DNA of 64,000 bases, taken from assembly GCA_963759155.1 (NCBI GenBank), contig CAVWXX010000027.1, positions 124,001-188,000 of the forward strand, written 5' to 3'. Source of the stretch: SZUA-36 sp963759155 (GTDB lineage Bacteria; Pseudomonadota; Gammaproteobacteria; Xanthomonadales; SZUA-36). Below the pieces are notes generated by a model. The model made no database searches and was not told the origin of the DNA. It was given only the letters and a program-made list of their open reading frames with translations. The position numbers and the translations under genes were made by a program. Below are positions 17,932 through 26,760 of the stretch, piece by piece. Positions within the stretch are counted from its first letter, which is position 1; every line of letters begins with the position of its first letter.

Positions 17932-19128
17932 TCAGTTCTCCCTGAGGTAGAGCCATAAACCTGCTGCCAGCAACAGGAACACAAGTTGACCCAGCACGAA
18001 ATCCAGCCATTGGGTATTCAACAGGGGAACGGCAATGCTCGCAACAGCGGCATTGGTCACCGATTGGAGAAAGCCCTGCATTGAAGCTGCAGTACCGCGG
18101 TGGGTTGGCAGGCAATCAAGTGCCAGCACGGTTATGGCCGGCATCATCACGGCAAGACCAAGTACGTAAAGCACCAACGGCCCAACGACTGAAATAATAC
18201 TGGCTGAGGCAACACCGACCAGGACGAGGTTAAGTGTCATGGCAGCTATCATTACCAGCAATCCCGTTGAAATGGTTCTTTGCGCGGACCAGCGATGAGC
18301 GAGTCGACTCGAGATGGACGCCCCGACAATCAGGCCGGATACGATCGGAATAAACAACCAGCCAAATTCATTGCTGCCGAGACCAAGGAAATCATAAATC
18401 ACAGAGGGTGCGCCGGCGATATAGAGAAACAGCCCGCCGAAAGAAAGTGAAAGGCAAAGTACCAAAGCAGGAAGGCGCCTGTGAAATATCGCACTGATAT
18501 AGACACGCATGACGGCGGCGGGGCGTATCGAGCTGCGTTGTTCCTGGTGCAGGGTTTCTTTGATGAAAAAACCCATCACGACCAGCAGGCTGCCAAAGAT
18601 ACTCAGAAACCAGAAAACACTGCGCCAGCCGAATTGATCGTGTAGCCAGCCACCCAGTACCGGTGCCAGCGCCGGCGCCAGTGCAAACAGCATCATTACC
18701 TGTGACATCGCGCGACGTGCCGCTTCGGCATTGTGAGCATCACGTATCATGGCCCGGCCGGCGATAAATCCGCCGCTGGCTGCAAGGCCCTGGAGCACGC
18801 GCAGCAACATGAAAGTTTCTGCACTCTCTGACAGGGCACAACCGATGGAGCCAAGCGTATACAAGGCCATGCTGACCAGGATGACCAGGCGGCGACCAAA
18901 CCGATCAGCTACCGGCCCCCAAAAAAGCGTAGAAACAGCGAAAGACAAAAGGTAAACCGCCAGGCTTTGTGAAAGCATGGCTCGCGAGATTCCGAACTCC
19001 AGCTCAATATCCGGGAACGAGGGCAGGTAGGCATCAATGCTGAACGGACCGATCATTGCCAGTAAGGCGGCAATGACGGTCAGGTGGTGTGTGCCCGGTC
19101 TGGTGAGGCTGATACCTTTTTTTGTCAT
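17932..19128 (-). CDS. MFS drug-resistance transporter, Bcr/CflA type
   Basis: 398 aa with 12 predicted helices. It shows the DHA1 signatures: IDAYLPSFPDIELEFG in helix 1, GPVADRFGRRLVIL after helix 2, and a helix-5 motif C around FALAPALAPVLGGWL. Bcr/CflA proteins export bicyclomycin, chloramphenicol or other small molecules by proton antiport. Nothing nearby identifies the substrate. Confidence 0.85.
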   Translation of the reverse strand: MTKKGISLTRPGTHHLTVIAALLAMIGPFSIDAYLPSFPDIELEFGISRAMLSQSLAVYLLSFAVSTLFWGPVADRFGRRLVILVSMALYTLGSIGCALSESAETFMLLRVLQGLAASGGFIAGRAMIRDAHNAEAARRAMSQVMMLFALAPALAPVLGGWLHDQFGWRSVFWFLSIFGSLLVVMGFFIKETLHQEQRSSIRPAAVMRVYISAIFHRRLPALVLCLSLSFGGLFLYIAGAPSVIYDFLGLGSNEFGWLFIPIVSGLIVGASISSRLAHRWSAQRTISTGLLVMIAAMTLNLVLVGVASASIISVVGPLVLYVLGLAVMMPAITVLALDCLPTHRGTAASMQGFLQSVTNAAVASIAVPLLNTQWLDFVLGQLVFLLLAAGLWLYLREN

Positions 19129-19196
19129 CCGGGCAGGTGATCCTTATTAAGCACCGGTGACAGGTAAAGTCTTGTCTGCCTAAAACTTATACCGAA

Positions 19197-20504
19197 TCAG
19201 ACGATCTCCGGTTGCAGTGGTTTTTCGCATTTACGCGGGGCCGCCTGCATAAAACAACCGTGACTCTTGATCTCCTCAAGCCGGCAACTCCAGTAAAGCT
19301 GACCGTTGTATACGGTCATGTCGGGGCAGCCGTCACACATGTTGGCGCGACCATCTGCCATCAAATCAACCGGTTGGATGATCGTAAATGTCTGCATATG
19401 CAGTTTGTCACGGATAGATGCATCATCATGACCCATGGCTTTTATAAAACGTTTACCGATTTTTCTCATGCCCGGATCCAGCAGTGAAAACATGGCGGTG
19501 GTTGACTTGCCACGTTGCAGCAACTTGGGTGTCGAGTAGCTCAGCCAGGTGCCCTTGAACAGATGGTGTCCCATTTGCAGGTATTCCATGTACTTGGGGC
19601 TGACATAGCCAAAGCCCTGTTTCATATTGGCCATACGCGCCCCGATCAGCCACTTGGTTGAATTCGGGTCAACGGTGCCGCCAAGATAGGCGCTGGGTTC
19701 AAAATCAGGGTCAACTTCACGGATCTTCGCAACCACGTGCCGGGCTTCGATCAGGCTGTCTCCACCCCAGGGGGTTTCTTCATAGTTGTCATACTCGGTG
19801 ACGTTTTCACCATTGGCGTAAAAGTCGAATTCACCTGTAAGACTGGGGCTGCGGAATAGAATAAATACCACTGTATGCACGATATCAGGGTATTGCAGCG
19901 CCCATTCCATCGTATCTTTGACCTGATCCAGCGTGTTTACGCTGACGGTCTGGTTGAATGAGCAGGTCAGACCACCGGCTTCGGCGACCATTTTTGCAAA
20001 CTTGGTACGCAACGCGTTATGGTCTGCTTCTCTGGTGCCCTCTGAGTCCTTCCGGATTTGTGTTGTGTCTATATGAAAGGTAAAACCGGAAGCGCCGGCT
20101 TCCTTGAGTTTCATTAGTAATTTTTTGCCCAGAGCCAGGCCATTGGTGTTGATGATGGGCTTCCAGCCTCCCTCACGAACCATCCGCACGATGTCTACAA
20201 TTTCGGGGTGCATCAGGGGATCACCACCGGCCAGGCTCATGCAATCGCTGTTACGCTGGGCCTTGAATACTGCCAACTCATCTGCAATTTGCTCGAGCGA
20301 TTTGTGATTGTCTATATGTGGACGATAGCAACCTTCACAGGTCAGGTTGCAGGCATCGGTGACTTCCAGCCAGGAAATACCATTGTCATTAAGTGTCCAT
20401 GGAAGTCGATAATATTTTTGCGGTGTCAGGGCCGGTGCTTCCGGCATTGGATCGGTATTCTTGCTGCGTGATTCCGGTTTGGTTTCCAAAACTGCTGCAT
20501 TCAT
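19197..20504 (-). CDS. Radical SAM protein with C-terminal cysteine cluster
   Basis: 435 aa from ATG 20504 (AGAGG 9 nt upstream). The radical SAM cluster motif is C52-x3-C56-x2-C59 (CNLTCEGC), followed by the GGDPLMHPE SAM-binding loop. The C-terminus has five or more cysteines (MCDGCPD, YWSCRLEE, HGCFM, RKCE), suggesting an auxiliary Fe-S cluster of SPASM/twitch type. Substrate unknown; no peptide precursor is obvious nearby. It is divergent from the PPDK gene across 319 nt carrying FNR-like boxes, so the two may share low-oxygen control. Confidence 0.75.
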   Translation of the reverse strand: MNAAVLETKPESRSKNTDPMPEAPALTPQKYYRLPWTLNDNGISWLEVTDACNLTCEGCYRPHIDNHKSLEQIADELAVFKAQRNSDCMSLAGGDPLMHPEIVDIVRMVREGGWKPIINTNGLALGKKLLMKLKEAGASGFTFHIDTTQIRKDSEGTREADHNALRTKFAKMVAEAGGLTCSFNQTVSVNTLDQVKDTMEWALQYPDIVHTVVFILFRSPSLTGEFDFYANGENVTEYDNYEETPWGGDSLIEARHVVAKIREVDPDFEPSAYLGGTVDPNSTKWLIGARMANMKQGFGYVSPKYMEYLQMGHHLFKGTWLSYSTPKLLQRGKSTTAMFSLLDPGMRKIGKRFIKAMGHDDASIRDKLHMQTFTIIQPVDLMADGRANMCDGCPDMTVYNGQLYWSCRLEEIKSHGCFMQAAPRKCEKPLQPEIV

Positions 20505-20638
20505 GATTCTAACCTCTTCTCCATAATCCCAGTGGGATTTTCCGGTATCAGGACCGGCTTGAGCGCCCATTCGTTTTATTCGGTAATTTGTATAGTTATA
20601 ACCGGGGTGTGATTATGCTGCGAACGAGATTGAATACA

Positions 20639-20652
20639 ATGACATAGGTCAT
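20639..20652 (-). promoter_or_regulatory. FNR-like box for the radical SAM gene
   Basis: TGAC-ATAG-GTCA dyad inside 20639-20652. On the minus strand CATAAT (20612-20617) fits a -10 element, so the dyad is centred about 40-41 nt before the likely start of transcription, the class II activator position. Confidence 0.4.
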
Positions 20653-20724
20653 GTTCCCCGCGTAAGCCCAATTAGCCCAAAAGGGGGGCGAATCAAATTT
20701 ATTCGCAATTTTTGTGCGCCGTAA

Positions 20725-20738
20725 CTGACATAAATCAC
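20725..20738 (+). promoter_or_regulatory. FNR-like box for the PPDK gene
   Basis: CTGAC-ATAA-ATCAC (20725-20738) resembles TTGAY-N4-RTCAA. TATATC at 20759-20764 can serve as a -10 element, placing the box centre about 40 nt upstream of transcription. Apart from this and the 20639 box, the 20505-20823 region holds no gene. Confidence 0.4.
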
Positions 20739-20823
20739 CATGCCCAAACCGCATTCCGTATATCGTTTAGCACTGCAAAATTTAGTCACTTGATTCGAGT
20801 TAACAATAGGATGGAGACGAAGT

Positions 20824-23556
20824 ATGACTTCTAGTGAAAAACCACATAAATATGTCTATGTGTTCGGAGAAATTGATGAGGTGCTGGCCCGCTATGATGG
20901 CGACTGGGAAGCGATGCGTGGATTGTTAGGCGGTAAGGGCGTCAATCTGTTTGATGCCACTAGCCTGGGTATCCCTGTTCCCCCGGGTTTTACCGTGACG
21001 ACCGAGGGTTGTAATGATTACCTCGCAGCTGATGAGAGTTTTCCGGAAGGTTTGTGGGACCAGGCACTGGCAGCTACGACTGAGCTGGAGAATTTAACCG
21101 GCAAGCGTTTCGGCGACCCGAAAAATCCTTTACTTGTTTCCTGCCGTTCTGGTGCCAAGTTCTCAATGCCCGGCATGATGGATACCATCCTCAATATTGG
21201 CATGAACGACGAAATTGCGGAAAGCATGGCCAAACTGACCAATCGTCCGCGTTTTGCCTATGACCTGTATCGCCGACTGGTGCAGATGTTCGGTGGTGTT
21301 GTAATGGGTGTTCCGGATGAGGTGTTTGAAGCCGTGATCACGGCACAACGACGTGAATCAGGAGCTATACAGGATGCAGACCTCGATGCAAATGCATGGA
21401 GAGCCGTTACTGCAAGGTTCCGGGAGATCATTCGCAGCTATACCGGTCGGGAGTTTCCGACGGACCCCTACGAGCAGTTGAAGCAGGCTACAGAGGCCGT
21501 GTTCAAGTCCTGGAACGGCAAGCGTGCATTTGATTACCGCAATGCTTCAAATATTGCACATGACCTGGGTACTGCTGTGAATATTCAGACCATGGTTTTC
21601 GGTAACCTGGGTGACGATTCGGCCACGGGCGTGTTTATGTCTCGAAACGCCACCAATGGCGCGCCCTCACTCGAAGGTGATTATCTGATTAATGCGCAGG
21701 GTGAGGATGTTGTTGCCGGCACGAGGACAACGTTGCCCATCAGGCAGTTGTCGAGGGATATGCCAAAGATGTACGAGGAGTTGGAGCAGATTGCCCATCG
21801 CCTGGAAAAACATCATCGCAATATGCAGGACATGGAATTTACCATTGAGCAGGGCAAGCTCTGGTTACTGCAAACACGTGACGGTAAACGCACAGCCCAG
21901 GCGGAAGTACGTATTGCAGTCGACATGGTTGATGAAGGTCTGATAACAATTGCCGAAGCCGTTTCACGCGTGAAGACGGATCAGGTTGACTTCTTCCTGC
22001 ACCCGCAACTGCAAGCAGAGGCGCTTAAGAGTGTTCAGCCAATCGCCAAGGGACTAAATGTCTCACCCGGTGCTGCTGTAGGTATCATCGCGTTTGATCC
22101 TGGTCTTGCTGAACGTTGGGCCAAAGAGGATGGCAGAAACGTTATTCTGGTCAGGCCGGAAACCCGCCCGGATGACGTACATGGCATGCTGGCGGCAAAA
22201 GGTGTTGTTACCTGTAAAGGTGGGCGCACCAGTCATGCGGCGCTGGTTGCACGGCAGTTTGGTAAACCCGCCGTTGTAGGTGTCAGTGACATCGAAATTG
22301 ACCTCGATAATCACGAGATGCTGGTCGGTGAAGACCTGGTTATCAAGGAAGGTGATTACCTTTCAATCGATGGTAATACGGGTTTGATATTCAGCGGCAA
22401 GCTACCAACACAGGTGCCGGACTTCAATGATCCCTACCTGATGAAGATTTTGTCGTGGGCCGATGACATACGCAAAATTGGCGTACGTGCAAACTCAGAC
22501 TACCCCGAAGATGCACAGCGCGCCCGTCTGTATGGCGCAAAAGGTATCGGTCTTTGCCGGACAGAGCATATGTTCTTCCAGGAAGATCGCTTACCGATTA
22601 TGCAAAAAGTGATCGTGGCCAGTACGCTCTCGGAACGTAATGAAGCCATAAGCCGCTTGTTGCCCATGCAGCGCTCGGATTTTGAAGGTTTGTTCCGTGC
22701 CATGGATGGTTACCCCGTGATCATCCGTTTGCTGGATCCGCCACTGCACGAGTTTCTGCCTTCAGCAACCGATCTGATGATGGATCTGACCGATCTCAAG
22801 CTACGAATGCAGCATTTGTCTAACCTCAAGGATCTTGACCGTACCCTGGAAGAGATCGAAGAGAAACGCCTGTTGTTGCAACGTGTAACGGCACTGGAAG
22901 AATCCAACCCGATGCTGGGTACCCGTGGTGTGCGCCTGGGTATCACTATTCCCGGTCTCTACACGATGCAGGTTCAGGCCATTTTCGAAGCGGCCTGCCG
23001 GGTTGCAGCAGATGGTGTTGATGTCCGGCCCGAGGTGATGATACCGCTGGTTTCTCATGAAAGTGAGTTCAACCTGATGCGCAAGATGCTGGAAAAGAAG
23101 GCCATCTCGGTGATGGAAGAACATGGCGCGAAGATCAAGTACCTGATTGGTACCATGATCGAGATTCCACGCGCTGCATTGACCGCAGGCAAGATTGCTG
23201 AGTCTGCCGAGTTCTTCTCATTCGGCACCAACGATCTGACCCAGACGACTTACGGCATTTCCCGTGATGATGCCGAGTCGGGCTTCCTCGTTCAGTACCT
23301 ACAGGATGGCCTGCTCAAGGACAATCCTTTCGCAAGCATTGATCCTGAAGGTGTCGGTCGTTTGATGAAAATTGCCACCGAGGAAGGGCGTGCGGTTCGC
23401 AAGAATCTGGAGATCGGTGTCTGTGGTGAACATGGCGGTGATCCGAAGAGTATTCACCTGTGTCATAAACTGGGTGTCGATTACGTCTCCTGCTCACCGT
23501 TCCGGGTGCCAATTGCACGACTGGCAGCGGCGCATGCGGCCTTGGCAGATAAATAG
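20824..23556 (+). CDS. ppdK: Pyruvate, phosphate dikinase
   Basis: 910 aa, full length for the enzyme, which interconverts pyruvate + ATP + Pi and PEP + AMP + PPi. The N-terminal ATP-grasp domain shows GGKGVNL and SCRSGAKFSMPGMMDT. The swivelling phosphohistidine domain has GGRTSHAALVARQFGKP with catalytic His471. The C-terminal TIM barrel has GTNDLTQTTYGISRDDA and the catalytic CGEHGGDP (Cys867). Start: ATG with GGATGGAGA upstream. In anaerobes or facultative bacteria it serves glycolysis with PPi or gluconeogenesis. The FNR-like box upstream fits expression at low oxygen. No PPDK regulatory protein is adjacent. Confidence 0.97.
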   Translation: MTSSEKPHKYVYVFGEIDEVLARYDGDWEAMRGLLGGKGVNLFDATSLGIPVPPGFTVTTEGCNDYLAADESFPEGLWDQALAATTELENLTGKRFGDPKNPLLVSCRSGAKFSMPGMMDTILNIGMNDEIAESMAKLTNRPRFAYDLYRRLVQMFGGVVMGVPDEVFEAVITAQRRESGAIQDADLDANAWRAVTARFREIIRSYTGREFPTDPYEQLKQATEAVFKSWNGKRAFDYRNASNIAHDLGTAVNIQTMVFGNLGDDSATGVFMSRNATNGAPSLEGDYLINAQGEDVVAGTRTTLPIRQLSRDMPKMYEELEQIAHRLEKHHRNMQDMEFTIEQGKLWLLQTRDGKRTAQAEVRIAVDMVDEGLITIAEAVSRVKTDQVDFFLHPQLQAEALKSVQPIAKGLNVSPGAAVGIIAFDPGLAERWAKEDGRNVILVRPETRPDDVHGMLAAKGVVTCKGGRTSHAALVARQFGKPAVVGVSDIEIDLDNHEMLVGEDLVIKEGDYLSIDGNTGLIFSGKLPTQVPDFNDPYLMKILSWADDIRKIGVRANSDYPEDAQRARLYGAKGIGLCRTEHMFFQEDRLPIMQKVIVASTLSERNEAISRLLPMQRSDFEGLFRAMDGYPVIIRLLDPPLHEFLPSATDLMMDLTDLKLRMQHLSNLKDLDRTLEEIEEKRLLLQRVTALEESNPMLGTRGVRLGITIPGLYTMQVQAIFEAACRVAADGVDVRPEVMIPLVSHESEFNLMRKMLEKKAISVMEEHGAKIKYLIGTMIEIPRAALTAGKIAESAEFFSFGTNDLTQTTYGISRDDAESGFLVQYLQDGLLKDNPFASIDPEGVGRLMKIATEEGRAVRKNLEIGVCGEHGGDPKSIHLCHKLGVDYVSCSPFRVPIARLAAAHAALADK

Positions 23557-23590
23557 AATATAGTTTATAAATATATTTTAATTATCTGAT

Positions 23591-24436
23591 TTAATTATAA
23601 ATAATTTCAAGTGAATCACCCACGGCAATGATTTCATCATTGCCGTGGGTCAGAATGGCATTCTCCCCAAACGCGGGGGCTTTACTATCGCCGGGCATTG
23701 GGTTGATAAGCTGAAGCGTCTTGAATGGTTGACCCCGTGAGTCTTTTTCTGCGCTGTCCTGATCGATGGTTGTTACGACACAACGTTGACAGGGGAAGCA
23801 GAGTTTAAGCTGATAAGTTTCCGCGGTAAGCGTAGCCTGGCGGTGTTCCGCAAAAGGCTCCAAACCCCTGACGATGATATTCGGTCGAAAGCGGTTCATT
23901 GGCACCGTTTGCAGTGCCTTGGACTCAAGAACTGAATTCAGCCTGTCCAATGATGCTTCATTGGCAAGCAACAGGGGGGCGCCATCTGCAAAAATGGTAC
24001 TTGTTTCCCCACTCATCAAAGCCTTTTTGCTCAGTGAGCGATTGAAACCGGGACGCATCCTGACCAGGTGCAGTGGCTCATTGCTTTGAAGTGCCTGTGT
24101 CAGCCAGTTTGAAATTTCTGTTCCCTGGTCGAGCGTTTCACAGACATCCTTCCACACCATGGTTTCAAGCGGTTGGCCATGGTGAAGGTCATAGGGAATT
24201 GAAATGGAACCACAAGCTGGCTTGGAAAGCACAAGCCCATTTTCATCCAGGCGGGTATGAATTAATGCCATCTCCCCCAGGTCGCGTTGTGTAACAAACC
24301 GGCCATTTGACCTGACGACCATCCATTGCCGGTCGTATGCGAGTCCCTTGTTGGTTATCCGGGTGCTTTCAATGGCAACCCCTTTCATGGATTTAACAGG
24401 GTAGGTGATAAGACCTGTGATGCTGATAGTGTTCAT
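23591..24436 (-). CDS. MOSC domain protein (YcbX-like)
   Basis: 281 aa. N-terminal MOSC beta-barrel domain (ITGLITYPVKSMKGVAIES) and a C-terminal MOSC domain with the conserved cysteine context LCFPCQRCVVTTIDQ and KxDxRGQPFKTL-like segment. Relatives (YcbX, mARC) bind molybdenum cofactor and reduce N-hydroxylated compounds. Here there is no ferredoxin domain, so an external electron donor is needed. Ends in a strongly AT-rich stretch shared with the PPDK 3' end. It follows the DUF6498 gene by 7 nt. Confidence 0.85.
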   Translation of the reverse strand: MNTISITGLITYPVKSMKGVAIESTRITNKGLAYDRQWMVVRSNGRFVTQRDLGEMALIHTRLDENGLVLSKPACGSISIPYDLHHGQPLETMVWKDVCETLDQGTEISNWLTQALQSNEPLHLVRMRPGFNRSLSKKALMSGETSTIFADGAPLLLANEASLDRLNSVLESKALQTVPMNRFRPNIIVRGLEPFAEHRQATLTAETYQLKLCFPCQRCVVTTIDQDSAEKDSRGQPFKTLQLINPMPGDSKAPAFGENAILTHGNDEIIAVGDSLEIIYN

Positions 24437-24443
24437 GATGTGA

Positions 24444-25745
24444 TCATTTTCCCGTCTCGTTTTGCGGACCAGCGTGCTGTTTGAGATGTGCCTTTACGTC
24501 AAAAAATATTTTCAGAGCGATAGCGATCACCAGCACCGGGACCGGGCTACCGAGCGCCATGGTCAGGCCACCACCAAAGATTAATATCATCTGCATGAAG
24601 ATGATACGGCTATAGGGTTCAGACATCTGATCTTTAACAGTTTTACCCCGGTAGGCCTTGCGTCCGAGAAAGTTAGCGTAAAAAGAGAAGGCGTGACTGA
24701 TAAACAGGGCAACCAGGGCAGGCCATAGATGATTTAAGAGTGATGCAACTTCTGCCAATTGACCGTCGGTGGCTACACCGGGCTGCGCACCCTCGATAAA
24801 TATCGTGTAAATAAACAGGAAGTGGACTGCCATAAAACCACCGAAATGGCCGGCAAAAAACGGCGCGGCGAAAAGTGCGGCCCATCGACCTATCACAATG
24901 ATTTTACAGATATTAAAAAAGCCGATCACTGCGCTTTCCGCCCAGTAAAGCACCATGACATCAGCCAGGTTCCAAGCCAGGAAGACGCTGCCGGCAACCG
25001 GGATCAGGTTGGCGATAATCAGCATCAGCGTGCTGGCGGATGTCAGTGTGAGTTGCGCGCTATCGATCGGTGAAACGGTGGCTGCAAAGTGAGGTGACTC
25101 GTTTGCGTCAGCCACCCGCTTTGCCTCGATCTTGTCAGTTTCCCACTGTGCCCCGGTTTCCCCGGGCTTTGCGTCACCGTCACGAATCTTTACGCCGGTG
25201 GCGATTTCAAGTTGATGTTTCAGTTCCGCCAGTTCCCAGGCCTCAATATTGGAGCCGAATGCGATTGTATTGGCACCGTAATCAAATACCAGGTGACTAC
25301 CCCGCCATGATCGCCCTGATTTTTTGGGCGGCTGTTCAAATCGCAGATTTCGCATTTTCGCAATATCGTATTGAGCAGAAATACCCAGGAAGGGGACCCC
25401 CAAAAAGAGTTCGAGCTTGCCTGGACCGGCTTTAAGGACCTCCCTGCCAAAAAGCAACAGTATCAGGATAGTGGTCATGATCAGTGGTGCGATGACCCAG
25501 CCTAGCAGCCAGGCACTGAGGAAGGCGGCTGCCACCAGGTTGAACAGGGAGTCAAGGTTTCCCCATTCGCCCATTGCCTGTTTAAACGTCAAGACAGTGG
25601 GGACCAAAAATGCAGCATCCATGACGGCGAGTATCACAATGGCAACCCAGGATCGTTTGAACGGCAAAACCCGCCGGAATTCACCTTTTTGACCAGGTGA
25701 ATCAATACTGATTCTTAATCCGGGCCTGAGTCCTTTTCTGATCAT
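24444..25745 (-). CDS. DUF6498-type integral membrane protein
   Basis: 433 aa. Two N-terminal membrane helices (about 30-50 and 75-105) flank a soluble segment (about 110-230) resembling a PH-like domain, followed by about five more helices. The membrane part contains the DUF6498 pattern: WNLADVMVLYWAESAVIGFFN and PFFAGHFGGFMAVHFLF, with several histidines. Function is unknown. It lies 15 nt after the SDR gene and 7 nt before the MOSC gene, suggesting one operon. Confidence 0.65.
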   Translation of the reverse strand: MIRKGLRPGLRISIDSPGQKGEFRRVLPFKRSWVAIVILAVMDAAFLVPTVLTFKQAMGEWGNLDSLFNLVAAAFLSAWLLGWVIAPLIMTTILILLLFGREVLKAGPGKLELFLGVPFLGISAQYDIAKMRNLRFEQPPKKSGRSWRGSHLVFDYGANTIAFGSNIEAWELAELKHQLEIATGVKIRDGDAKPGETGAQWETDKIEAKRVADANESPHFAATVSPIDSAQLTLTSASTLMLIIANLIPVAGSVFLAWNLADVMVLYWAESAVIGFFNICKIIVIGRWAALFAAPFFAGHFGGFMAVHFLFIYTIFIEGAQPGVATDGQLAEVASLLNHLWPALVALFISHAFSFYANFLGRKAYRGKTVKDQMSEPYSRIIFMQMILIFGGGLTMALGSPVPVLVIAIALKIFFDVKAHLKQHAGPQNETGK

Positions 25746-25760
25746 CTGCCTGCTAACCTG

Positions 25761-26540
25761 TCAGAAAGTGCCCGGGTATAGCCCTCCATCCATGAGCACG
25801 TTCTGCGCCGTGATATAGGCGGCCTGCTGACTGCAAAGAAACGCGCAGGTGGCGCCGAATTCATCGGGTTCACCGGGCCGTTTTGCACCGATTTTACTGA
25901 ACAGGGCCTGTTGGAAAGCTTCCGGGTCGGAAGCACTCTGCCTGGCGCCGGCCTCCAGTACTGACCACATCCGGTCGGTCGCGATATAGCCGGGCAGCAG
26001 GTTGTTGATGGTGACATTGTATTGTGCCGGGTCGCGTGCGATACCGGATATAAAACCGGTCAGGCCCGAGCGTGCGCCATTGGAGAGACCCAGTACCGTC
26101 ACAGGCGCCTTGACCGCGACGCTGGTGATGTTGACGATGCGGCCAAAACGGCGCTCGATCATGCCATCGAGACATCGTTTAATCATGTCGATGGCGCTGT
26201 ACATATTGTTATTGATTGCTTCAAACCAGTCCTTCTGGTCCCAGTCGCGAAAATCCCCGGGAGCGGGGCCACCGGCGTTATTGACCAGAATATCAGGAGC
26301 AGGGCAGGCTTCGAGGAGCGCCGTGCGTCCTTCGTCGGTAGTGACATCGGCGATGACCGCCGTGGCTTTACCGCCAGACATGGCATTGATTTCGTCGCAT
26401 GCCGCAGCCAGGGTGACAGCCGTGCGTGCACTGATCCAGACGTCGACTCCTTCCATGGCCAATGCCATCGCACAGGCTTTTCCCAATCCCTTGCTTGAGG
26501 CGCAGATGATGGCCTTGCGGCCGGCAATTTTCAGATCCAT
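25761..26540 (-). CDS. SDR-family protein with atypical active site
   Basis: 259 aa, classic length. The NAD(P) site is SSKGLGKACAMALA and the NNAG motif is present (DILVNNAGGPAPGDF). At the catalytic position, where YxxxK is expected after the serine of VNITSVAV, the sequence reads LGLSNGARSGLTGF. The Tyr/Lys pair is therefore replaced by Ser-Asn and Arg. A subfamily annotated as 3-oxoacyl-ACP reductase-like carries this variant, so it may use a different proton relay or not reduce ketones. First gene of an operon with the DUF6498 and MOSC genes. Confidence 0.8.
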   Translation of the reverse strand: MDLKIAGRKAIICASSKGLGKACAMALAMEGVDVWISARTAVTLAAACDEINAMSGGKATAVIADVTTDEGRTALLEACPAPDILVNNAGGPAPGDFRDWDQKDWFEAINNNMYSAIDMIKRCLDGMIERRFGRIVNITSVAVKAPVTVLGLSNGARSGLTGFISGIARDPAQYNVTINNLLPGYIATDRMWSVLEAGARQSASDPEAFQQALFSKIGAKRPGEPDEFGATCAFLCSQQAAYITAQNVLMDGGLYPGTF

Positions 26541-26760
26541 ATGAATTTATCCTTCTTCTGCTGGCACCCGGGTTCTTCCGATCGGTGCAATGTGTTCGCT
26601 TCGGATTATAGCCAGAAACAGCGGGCAGGCGTCTAAATTTGAAAAATGTCGATCCCGGCAAAGCAATGTGGCGCCATTGACAGGACCGTTAGGTAATAAA
26701 CCTGTCAATCCGGTGTCGATAAACATTCCACCGCTACTGGCAGTGCGAGATAATAGATCA

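Noticed and set aside
23618..23650. 15-bp hairpin after the PPDK gene
   Set aside because: It lies within the coding end of the MOSC gene and encodes THGNDEIIAVGD; no U-tract on either side.
26002..26544. 180-codon plus-strand frame opposite the SDR gene
   Set aside because: Antisense shadow of a conserved SDR; amino-acid composition typical of out-of-frame reading.
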